The position numbers were made by a program, and so were the translations under genes. The notes under the pieces are model-generated. The model ran no database searches, was not told the origin of the DNA, and was given only the letters and a program-made list of their open reading frames with translations. Of a DNA stretch of 64,000 nucleotides, positions 57,473 to 64,000 are shown one piece after another (the first letter of the stretch is position 1; each line of letters opens with the position of its first letter). This stretch comes from Ahrensia sp. (GTDB lineage: Bacteria; Pseudomonadota; Alphaproteobacteria; Rhizobiales; Rhizobiaceae): positions 1 to 64,000 of the forward strand of contig PAKZ01000043.1 of NCBI GenBank assembly GCA_002706335.1. Reading direction: 5' to 3'.

Positions 57473-58327
57473 TTGGCCATTCGAGTATTAGACAAGCTGG
57501 CGGATATCACAGACGCCTATGACGCGGTTTTTTGCGATGTGTGGGGGGTGCTGCACAACGGGGTGCGGTCCTGGCCAGCGGCCTGGAAAGCCCTCGTCGC
57601 AGAGCGCGAAGCGGGCAGAGCGGTGGTCCTGATCACCAATGCCCCGCGTCCGAAAGGGCCGGTCACGGAACAGCTTGCCAGCCTGGGCGTTCCGGACGAA
57701 GCATATGACGACGTGGTGACCTCCGGCGACGTGACGCGCGCTCTGATCGCGCAGAATGCGCGCATGATCTTCCATATCGGGCCCGACCGCGACATGTCTC
57801 TTTATGACGGTCTCGACGTCGAACTCGTCGAGGAGCGCGAGGCTTCCGCCGTCGTCTGCACGGGGTTGTTCGACGACGACACGGAGACGCCCGAAGACTA
57901 TCGCGAGATGCTGCAGGGCCTGCGCGCCCGCAACCTTCCCTTTATCTGCGCCAATCCGGACATTGTCGTCGAGCGCGGGGACCGGCTTGTGTATTGCGCC
58001 GGAGCGCTCGCCCAGGAATTCGGCTTTCTGGGCGGTCGCACGCTGATCGCGGGTAAGCCGCATGCGCCGATATACGACGAGGCGATGGAGCGCGCCACCG
58101 CGGTGCTCGGCCGCGACTTTGCGCGCGACCGGGTGCTTGCGATCGGCGACGGCATGACCACCGACGTCAAAGGCGCGATGGATTACGGGCTTGACCTGCT
58201 CTTCATCTCCGACGGCATCCATGCGCGTGAGTATGGCGTACCGGGCAATCCCGACCCGCAAAGGCTGGCCGACCATCTCGACGGTTTCGGCGCCCAACCC
58301 GTCGCCACCATGACCAAGCTCGGCTGA
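57473..58327 (+). CDS. HAD-superfamily class IIA phosphatase (TIGR01459 type)
   Basis: About 284 residues. The HAD motif I reads DAVFCDVWGVLHNG with two Asp, motif II LITNAP, and motif III/IV GKPHAPIYDEA and GDGMTTDVKGA. It belongs to the NagD/PldP-like class IIA, and in this order it often precedes ribF. The substrate is unknown. A TTG at 57473 is the probable start. The 215 bp upstream carry no clear gene. Confidence 0.85.
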   Translation: MAIRVLDKLADITDAYDAVFCDVWGVLHNGVRSWPAAWKALVAEREAGRAVVLITNAPRPKGPVTEQLASLGVPDEAYDDVVTSGDVTRALIAQNARMIFHIGPDRDMSLYDGLDVELVEEREASAVVCTGLFDDDTETPEDYREMLQGLRARNLPFICANPDIVVERGDRLVYCAGALAQEFGFLGGRTLIAGKPHAPIYDEAMERATAVLGRDFARDRVLAIGDGMTTDVKGAMDYGLDLLFISDGIHAREYGVPGNPDPQRLADHLDGFGAQPVATMTKLG

Positions 58328-58332
58328 TCTCG

Positions 58333-59325
58333 ATGAAGCGGTTCCGTTTCCAGTCGCTGGAGGACTTGCCGGAGACGCTGCGGGGCTCCGTCGTAGCCAT
58401 CGGCAATTTCGATGGCGTGCATCGCGGCCATCAGTCGGTGCTGAATACGGCGCTGGGATTTGCCCGCGACCATGACTGCCCGGCCCTTGTGCTGCCCTTC
58501 GAGCCGCACCCGCGCCGGCTTTTCCAGCCGGACCTGGCCCTGTTCCGGATCACGCCGGCGCCGATGAAGGCCGACCTGTTGCAGGCGATGGGGTTCGATG
58601 GCGTCATCGAACTGCCGTTCACGCGCGATTTCGCCAATCAGACGGCGGACGAATTCGTCGATCGCGTGCTCGTCGGCGGGCTGGGGGCGCGGCAGGTGGT
58701 GGCCGGTTTCGACTTCCATTTCGGCAAGAACCGCCAGGGAGGCCCGGCCTTCCTGATGCAGGCGGGCAAGACGCGCGGCTTTCACGTGACGCTGGTCGAC
58801 GCCTTTCGTGACAGCGCGGCAGAAGTCATCTCGTCGAGCCGCATTCGCGACAGGCTGCATGCCGGCGATCTCGCCGCGGCCAACGACATGCTTGGCTACC
58901 GTTACCGCGTCGAGGCGACGGTGACGCGCGGAAAGCAGCTCGGCCGCACGCTCGGCTTTCCAACCGCCAACATGAAGCTCGACGACAACGCCGCGCTGGC
59001 GCATGGCATCTACGCGGTACGCTTCATTCGCGCGGACGGGACCATCCATGACGGCGTCGCCAGTTTCGGCCGCCGCCCGACCGTCGACGAAGACGGCGTG
59101 GCGCTGCTCGAAACCTTTCTTTTTAATTTCTCTGCCGACCTCTATGGCGAGACCTGCACGGTCGCGGTTTGCGGATTTCTGCGCGGCGAGGAGAAATTCG
59201 AGACGCTCGATGCGCTGACGGAGCAGATGCGAAAGGATGAGGCCGAGGCGCGCGCAATGCTGGCCGGCCTCGCGCCGCTCGGCGATCTCGATGCCAATCT
59301 CACCTTCGGGGCGGAGACCGGCTAG
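58333..59325 (+). CDS. ribF: Bifunctional riboflavin kinase/FAD synthetase
   Basis: The 330-residue enzyme makes FMN and then FAD from riboflavin. The N-terminal adenylyltransferase has AIGNFDGVHRGH (HxGH-like site) and SSSRIRDRLHAGD. The C-terminal kinase domain has GRTLGFPTANM and ETFLFNFSADLYG. It lies 5 bp after the HAD gene and is likely in one operon with it. Later ileS is the usual partner, but three extra genes and a toxin-antitoxin pair intervene here. Confidence 0.95.
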   Translation: MKRFRFQSLEDLPETLRGSVVAIGNFDGVHRGHQSVLNTALGFARDHDCPALVLPFEPHPRRLFQPDLALFRITPAPMKADLLQAMGFDGVIELPFTRDFANQTADEFVDRVLVGGLGARQVVAGFDFHFGKNRQGGPAFLMQAGKTRGFHVTLVDAFRDSAAEVISSSRIRDRLHAGDLAAANDMLGYRYRVEATVTRGKQLGRTLGFPTANMKLDDNAALAHGIYAVRFIRADGTIHDGVASFGRRPTVDEDGVALLETFLFNFSADLYGETCTVAVCGFLRGEEKFETLDALTEQMRKDEAEARAMLAGLAPLGDLDANLTFGAETG

Positions 59326-59327
59326 AC

Positions 59328-60041
59328 GTGGCCAGACGCAGGATCCTCGTCACCGGCGCGACGGATGGTATCGGGCTGGCGCTTGTCCGCCGGCTTGCCT
59401 CCCGTCATGACGTGGTCGCGACCGGCCGCCGCGATATCGCTGCGGCGCAGCGGCTGTTGCCGGAAGGCGTCCTATATATCAAGGCGGATCAGTCGCGTCC
59501 CGTCGAGGCGGCGAAGGCGGTGGGCCGGGGGCTGCTGGAAATCGGCTGGAGGGAGCTCGATTTCGCGGTGCTCAATGCCGGCACCGGTTGGGCCGGATCG
59601 CCCCAGGATGAGGCGGCGAAATCGGTCCGCGAGACGGTCGATGTCAATCTCGCCGGCACGGGGGCGCTCGCCCACATAATGTTTTCCTTCCTGCGGCCCG
59701 CTTCCGGCCAGCTGACGCTGATCGGTTCGGTCGCGCGCAGTGGTTCGTCGCAATTCGCGACCTATGCCGCAAGCAAGGCGGGGCTTTACGGACTCTCCCG
59801 CGCGCTGGGCCAGGAATGGCGCGGCAAGGTGCGCGTGCAACTGCTCGATCCCGGGCCGACCATGACGGACATGCATGAAAAGGCCGGCCTGAAGACCGGC
59901 TGGACGCGGCAGTGGTTCATCCGCCCTGACGACATGGCGGCGATGATCGAGGCGGCGATCCGCGCCGGCACGACGCCTAAGACGCTCTCCTTTCTGCAAT
60001 ATGTCTCCGGCGCGTCGATCTTCGGGAGGACGATCCGATGA
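59328..60041 (+). CDS. Short-chain dehydrogenase/reductase 1
   Basis: A 237-residue NAD(P)-dependent oxidoreductase from a GTG start, 2 bp after ribF. It has the glycine motif TGATDGIG, NAG (VLNAGTG) and the catalytic S and Y-x3-K in GSVARSGSSQFATYAASK. Substrate unknown. Its last 4 bases overlap the next SDR gene (ATGA). Confidence 0.85.
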   Translation: MARRRILVTGATDGIGLALVRRLASRHDVVATGRRDIAAAQRLLPEGVLYIKADQSRPVEAAKAVGRGLLEIGWRELDFAVLNAGTGWAGSPQDEAAKSVRETVDVNLAGTGALAHIMFSFLRPASGQLTLIGSVARSGSSQFATYAASKAGLYGLSRALGQEWRGKVRVQLLDPGPTMTDMHEKAGLKTGWTRQWFIRPDDMAAMIEAAIRAGTTPKTLSFLQYVSGASIFGRTIR

Positions 60042-60796
60042 CGGCGCAAAAGAGAGCGCTCGTCACCGGCGGTCATGCCGGGCTGGGGCTGGCCTTTTGC
60101 CGGGCGCTCACCGAGGCGGGCTACGCGGTGACCGCGCTCGACCGCACAGCCCCGAAAAGCGCCGTGCCGTGGACGCACCGGGTCTGTGACCTGCGCGACC
60201 GGGCGCATGTCGACGCGGCGGTCCATTATCTGACGGCGGGGGAGCCTTTCGATCTCGTCATCTTCAATGCCGGAGTGTCGGCGACGGGACGCTTCGAGAA
60301 GATCCCGCTCGAAGTTCACCAGAGGCTGATCGCCGTCAATGTCGAGGCGCCGATCGTGCTGTGTTCGGAATTGGCGCGGCGCGGCGCGCTGGCCAAGGGC
60401 GGCCATGTCGTCTTCATCTCTTCGCTGTCGCACATGACGGGCTATCCCGGGGCAGCAAGCTACGCCGCCGCCAAGGACGCCATCGCCATCTATGCGAAAT
60501 CGATCAGACGGCCCTTCCGCCGGGATCTCGGCGTGCATGTCGCCTGCGCCTTCCCGGGCCCGATCCGCACCGCGCAGGCCGAACGGCATGCGCCGAAGGG
60601 CGCGAAGGCCCAGAGCCGGATCGCGCCGGAGGAAATGGCGCAACGCATCCTCGCCGCGCTCCGCTGGCGCCGCAAGGTGATCGTGCCGGGCACACGCGCG
60701 AGAATTTTCGCGCTCACCGGGCGACTGTTCCCGAAACTGACCGCACGCGCCATGCGCCGCATCGTCTTCGACAGGCTCGACCGCGAAGTCTGGTGA
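60038..60796 (+). CDS. Short-chain dehydrogenase/reductase 2
   Basis: A 252-residue enzyme, translationally coupled to the first SDR. It has the motif TGGHAGLG, NAG (FNAGVS) and the catalytic ISSLSHMTGYPGAASYAAAK. The C-terminal part is basic and hydrophobic (RIFALTGRLFPKLTARAM), suggesting membrane contact. The pair may act in one short lipid or sugar pathway, but no substrate is evident. The stop abuts the convergent RES toxin stop. Confidence 0.85.
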   Translation: MTAQKRALVTGGHAGLGLAFCRALTEAGYAVTALDRTAPKSAVPWTHRVCDLRDRAHVDAAVHYLTAGEPFDLVIFNAGVSATGRFEKIPLEVHQRLIAVNVEAPIVLCSELARRGALAKGGHVVFISSLSHMTGYPGAASYAAAKDAIAIYAKSIRRPFRRDLGVHVACAFPGPIRTAQAERHAPKGAKAQSRIAPEEMAQRILAALRWRRKVIVPGTRARIFALTGRLFPKLTARAMRRIVFDRLDREVW

Positions 60797-61231
60797 TCAG
60801 CCGAGGAAGCGCGGATCGAGCGGATGCCGCAGGGCGTTTTTGATCGTGATGGAGCCGGCGTCCGGGTGGCGCGGATTGATCAGGTGGTTGAAGGCGTGCG
60901 GCATGACCACGCTGGGCGCGGTCATGATCGGGGATTCCGCGGCTTCGCAAAAGCGTTCGAATGCGTCGCGGCTCAATTGCTGGTCGTCGCGCCAGCCATC
61001 GGGAAGGTCGGGCGAGACCGGGGCCAGCGTGTCGGGTATCTCGATTTCAAGCAACTGATAGGAGTCCGGCAGGTCTTCTGCGTCGATATTGACCAGGATT
61101 TCCAGCATCGCGGTCGATGGATGATCTGTGCAGTATACGATACGTGTGCCGCTATGATTCCACCGGCCGGAGGCGATCTCGCCGCCTCTGCCATTCAGCG
61201 TCGCATGGTCCGATATTCGCCAGATGATCAA
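60797..61231 (-). CDS. RES-domain toxin (NAD+ phosphorylase type)
   Basis: A 144-residue toxin of the RES family: RISDHATLNGRGGEIASGRW at the N-terminus with an Arg, G-GR-W and YCTDHPSTAMLEIL. RES toxins degrade NAD+. Translation probably starts at a TTG that overlaps the antitoxin stop by 3 bases (TTGA). It is paired with the Xre-type antitoxin upstream. Confidence 0.88.
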   Translation of the reverse strand: MIIWRISDHATLNGRGGEIASGRWNHSGTRIVYCTDHPSTAMLEILVNIDAEDLPDSYQLLEIEIPDTLAPVSPDLPDGWRDDQQLSRDAFERFCEAAESPIMTAPSVVMPHAFNHLINPRHPDAGSITIKNALRHPLDPRFLG

Positions 61232-61593
61232 GAGAACATGCCATGTTCTATACGAACCAGCATTTCTTCCACCACTTGCGCACCGGTTTCAGATTCCAGC
61301 AAATCGATCGGGACAGCCTTTTCTAGAGCTCGATTGGGCTTGCGCAGCCAGCGATTGGCTTTCTCCTCCGAGCCGAACACCCGGTTCGCCTCGTTCGAAA
61401 TACGCTCGAGCCGATGGACGCGGTCGGATTCGGCGAGTGTCAGCAACTCGTTGTTTTTGCGCCGTCGGTCCAGGGTACGCCTCGGGGCGACGATCCGGTA
61501 TATTTCCTCGCTGGAAAAGCCGAGCTTCGCGAGATCGACGGCGCGTTGCGGCGGGACGCGAAACTGTTCGGCGGCATGACTATGGACGTTCAC
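61228..61593 (-). CDS. Xre/MbcA/ParS-type antitoxin (DUF2384)
   Basis: About 121 residues from a GTG with AAGGAGA just upstream. The N-terminal helix region contains GFSSEEIYRIVAPRRTLDRR. The C-terminal DUF2384 segment, VFGSEEKANRWLRKPNRALE, is the toxin-binding part that blocks the RES active site. It is first of the toxin-antitoxin operon, which sits alone between SDR genes and ileS. Confidence 0.87.
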   Translation of the reverse strand: MNVHSHAAEQFRVPPQRAVDLAKLGFSSEEIYRIVAPRRTLDRRRKNNELLTLAESDRVHRLERISNEANRVFGSEEKANRWLRKPNRALEKAVPIDLLESETGAQVVEEMLVRIEHGMFS

Positions 61594-61863
61594 AACGGTC
61601 TCCTTCGCCAGTTGCCACTCAATATATGCGCAACTGGCCAAATTCTCAACCGCGCCGATTTGCCCTTTATTCGCGGGCCCGCCATTGCTAAAAGCCGCGC
61701 CATGACGACGATACGCCTCGCGATTACTCGAATTATTCGCCCGGCCTGCCGCTAGAACAGCGCCGCAGGGCCGGGAACACGCGCATATTTTCCGCGCACC
61801 CCAAGCGATTTTCCGTTAATGACCGCTCAGCCTCATGCCGAGCCTTGAAACGAATGCAGACGA

Positions 61864-64000
61864 ATGACCGATTCCGCTGAAAAACCGACGCTGGACTATT
61901 CCTCCACGCTCTACCTGCCCCAGACCGATTTCCCGATGCGCGCGGGCCTGCCGAAGAAGGAGCCCGAAATCGTGGCCCGCTGGCAGGATATGGACCTCTA
62001 CAAAAAGCTCCGCGAGGACGCCAGGGACCGCCCCCGCTACGTGCTCCATGACGGGCCGCCCTATGCCAATGGCAACATCCATATCGGCCACGCACTCAAC
62101 AAGATCCTCAAGGACGTCATCACGCGCTCGTTCCAGATGCGCGGCTATGACTCCAACTACGTGCCCGGCTGGGACTGCCACGGGCTGCCGATCGAGTGGA
62201 AGATCGAGGAGCAGTACCGCGCCAAGGGCAAAAACAAGGACGAGGTGCCGGTCAACGAATTCCGAAAGGAATGCCGCGACTTCGCCGATCACTGGATCAA
62301 GGTCCAGTCGGAGGAGTTCAAGCGTCTCGGCATCGAGGGCGACTTCGACAATCCCTACACGACCATGAATTTCCATGCGGAGAGTCGCATCGCCGGCGAA
62401 CTGCTGAAATTCGCCATGTCGGGACAACTCTATCGCGGCTCCAAGCCGGTCATGTGGTCCGTTGTCGAGCGCACGGCACTGGCAGAGGCCGAGGTCGAGT
62501 ACCAGGACTACGAATCCGACACGATCTGGGTGAAGTTCCCTGTGCTGCAGGGTCCGGACGACCTGATGGGCAATTTTGTCGTCATCTGGACCACAACGCC
62601 CTGGACGATCCCGGGTAACCGCGCCATCGCCTATTCGCCGCGCATCGCCTACGGTCTTTACGAGGTGACGGCGGCGGAGAACGATTTCGGGCCGCAGCCG
62701 GGCGAGAAGCTGGTCTTTGCCGACGCGCTGGCCGAGGAGAGCTTCGCCAAGTCCAAGCTCGAATACAAGCGTCTGCGCGACGTCAAGGCGGACGAGCTTG
62801 CCTCGCTGGTCTGCGCTCACCCCTTGAAAGGCTTCGGCGGCGGTTACGATTTCAATGTCCCGCTGCTTGCCGGCGATCACGTCACCGATGACGCGGGCAC
62901 CGGCTTTGTGCACACCGCGCCCGGCCACGGCCGCGAGGACTTTGACGCATGGATGGATAATGCCCGCGATCTGGAAGCGCGCGGTATCTCGTCGGCCATC
63001 CCCTTCACCGTCGACGACGCCGGCTATTTCACCAAGGACGCGCCGGGCTTCGGGCCCGATCGCGAGGGCGGGCCGGCCCGCGTCATCGACGACAAGGGCA
63101 AGAAGGGCGACGCCAACCAGTCCGTCATCGCCGCGCTGATCGCCGCCGAAAGGCTGTTCGCGCGCGGCCGTCTGAAGCACACCTATCCGCATTCCTGGCG
63201 CTCCAAGAAGCCGGTCATCTTCCGCAACACGCCGCAATGGTTCGTGCACATGGACATGGATCTCGGCGACGACACGACGCTGCGCTCGCGCGCGCTGAAG
63301 GCAATCGACGACACCCGCTTCGTGCCGGCCGCCGGCCAGACGCGCTTGCGCTCCATGATCGAGGACCGGCCGGACTGGGTTCTGTCCCGTCAGCGCGCCT
63401 GGGGCGTGCCGATCTGTGTCTTTGCCGACGAGGACGGAAACGTGCTCAAGGACGAGGCGGTCAACGCGCGCATCCTCGAAGCCTTCGAAAAAGAGGGCGC
63501 CGACGCCTGGTTCGCCGAGGGCGCCAAGGAGCGCTTCCTCGGCAATGAACACGATCCGGCGAAGTGGACGCAGGTGACCGACATTCTCGATGTCTGGTTC
63601 GATTCCGGCTCGACCCACGCCTTCACGCTGGAGGACCGTCCGGACCTGAAATGGCCGGCCGATGTCTATCTGGAAGGCTCTGACCAGCATCGCGGCTGGT
63701 TCCACTCATCGCTGCTGGAAAGCTGCGGCACGCGCGGCCGCGCGCCCTACGACACCGTCATCACCCATGGTTTCACCATGGCCGAGGACGGCAAGAAGAT
63801 GTCGAAATCGCTCGGAAACAACGTCACGCCACAGGATGTGATGAAGGATTCCGGCGCCGATATCCTGCGCCTTTGGGTGATGAACACCGATTACTGGGAA
63901 GACCAGCGCCTCGGCAAGGCGATCCTGCAGACGAATATCGACGCCTATCGCAAGATGCGCAACACGATCCGCTGGATGCTCGGCACGCTCGCCCATGACG
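61864..64000 (+). CDS. ileS: Isoleucyl-tRNA synthetase, N-terminal part (cut by window end)
   Basis: The first 712 codons of a class Ia synthetase of about 960 residues; the frame is still open at the window edge. The HIGH motif is at residues 73-76 ([11 protein letters not shown]) and KMSKS at 645-649. The CP1 editing domain is in between ([13 protein letters not shown]). It charges tRNA-Ile and edits valine. Between the antitoxin and ileS (61594-61863) lies a 270-bp spacer without a gene. Confidence 0.97.
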   Translation, partial: MTDSAEKPTLDYSSTLYLPQTDFPMRAGLPKKEPEIVARWQDMDLYKKLREDARDRPRYVLHDGPPYANGNIHIGHALNKILKDVITRSFQMRGYDSNYVPGWDCHGLPIEWKIEEQYRAKGKNKDEVPVNEFRKECRDFADHWIKVQSEEFKRLGIEGDFDNPYTTMNFHAESRIAGELLKFAMSGQLYRGSKPVMWSVVERTALAEAEVEYQDYESDTIWVKFPVLQGPDDLMGNFVVIWTTTPWTIPGNRAIAYSPRIAYGLYEVTAAENDFGPQPGEKLVFADALAEESFAKSKLEYKRLRDVKADELASLVCAHPLKGFGGGYDFNVPLLAGDHVTDDAGTGFVHTAPGHGREDFDAWMDNARDLEARGISSAIPFTVDDAGYFTKDAPGFGPDREGGPARVIDDKGKKGDANQSVIAALIAAERLFARGRLKHTYPHSWRSKKPVIFRNTPQWFVHMDMDLGDDTTLRSRALKAIDDTRFVPAAGQTRLRSMIEDRPDWVLSRQRAWGVPICVFADEDGNVLKDEAVNARILEAFEKEGADAWFAEGAKERFLGNEHDPAKWTQVTDILDVWFDSGSTHAFTLEDRPDLKWPADVYLEGSDQHRGWFHSSLLESCGTRGRAPYDTVITHGFTMAEDGKKMSKSLGNNVTPQDVMKDSGADILRLWVMNTDYWEDQRLGKAILQTNIDAYRKMRNTIRWMLGTLAHD

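Noticed and set aside
61816-63705. 629-residue minus-strand frame
   Set aside because: Antisense to ileS.

Overview
The window is a 64 kb stretch of a high-GC alphaproteobacterial chromosome, most likely from a member of the Hyphomicrobiales (Rhizobiales). The signs are the hisG(short)-hisZ-hisS cluster, two BA14K-family proteins, a DUF3422 protein, a HAD protein of the type found upstream of ribF in this order, a CIRCE-controlled groESL and a cobalamin riboswitch. No phage, transposase, integrase, CRISPR array, rRNA or tRNA gene was recognised. It reads as mostly core chromosome with small accessory inserts.

Layout. 0-2.2 kb: an XRE/IrrE-type regulator and a divergent 82-residue protein. 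2.5-6.4 kb: a quorum-sensing locus (luxR, luxI, a second LuxR-type regulator overlapping luxI) and a membrane glycosyltransferase. 6.4-13.1 kb, minus strand: an Acg-type nitroreductase homologue, a PAS-GGDEF-EAL protein, gshA, rsmE and a CxxC protein. 13.2-23.6 kb: 2-hydroxy-acid metabolism, with an lldD-type enzyme carrying an unusual histone-like tail, an FCD-GntR regulator, a LysR regulator and the divergent glcD-glcE-(DUF4870)-glcF operon. A cobalamin riboswitch precedes a small Cys-rich gene inside this block. 23.6-29.4 kb: an HWE/HisKA_2 histidine kinase, aldo/keto reductase, universal stress protein, fumC, doxX and a DUF4405 membrane protein. 29.5-33.1 kb: hisG, hisZ and hisS. 33.2-40 kb: small secreted proteins, DNA alkylation repair (ogt, tag), a methyltransferase and an L,D-transpeptidase.

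40.1-43.7 kb holds the most unusual group: a SulP anion transporter, a divergent membrane protein that fuses a TtrS-like periplasmic substrate-binding domain to a LuxR-type DNA-binding domain, and a periplasmic DsrE-family protein. I propose that it is a one-component sensor and response module for a sulfur oxyanion. 43.7-48 kb: the ugpBAEC glycerol-3-phosphate transporter behind a clear PHO box. 48-50 kb: mntR and mntH facing each other across a 20-bp palindrome. 50-54 kb: csbD, a MATE exporter and groESL. 54-57.3 kb: four Tad-type pilus-associated (TadE/F/G-like) genes. 57.5-64 kb: a HAD phosphatase, ribF, two SDRs, a RES/Xre toxin-antitoxin pair and the first 712 codons of ileS, which runs off the end.

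Two dispersed repeats stand out. One is a 69-bp element in two inverted copies 25 kb apart, each touching a gene's 3' end. The other is a roughly 50-bp inverted pair between hisZ and hisS. Start codons were often moved downstream of the longest possible reading frame where a ribosome binding site or neighbouring signal favoured it. All functional calls are by recognition from sequence alone.
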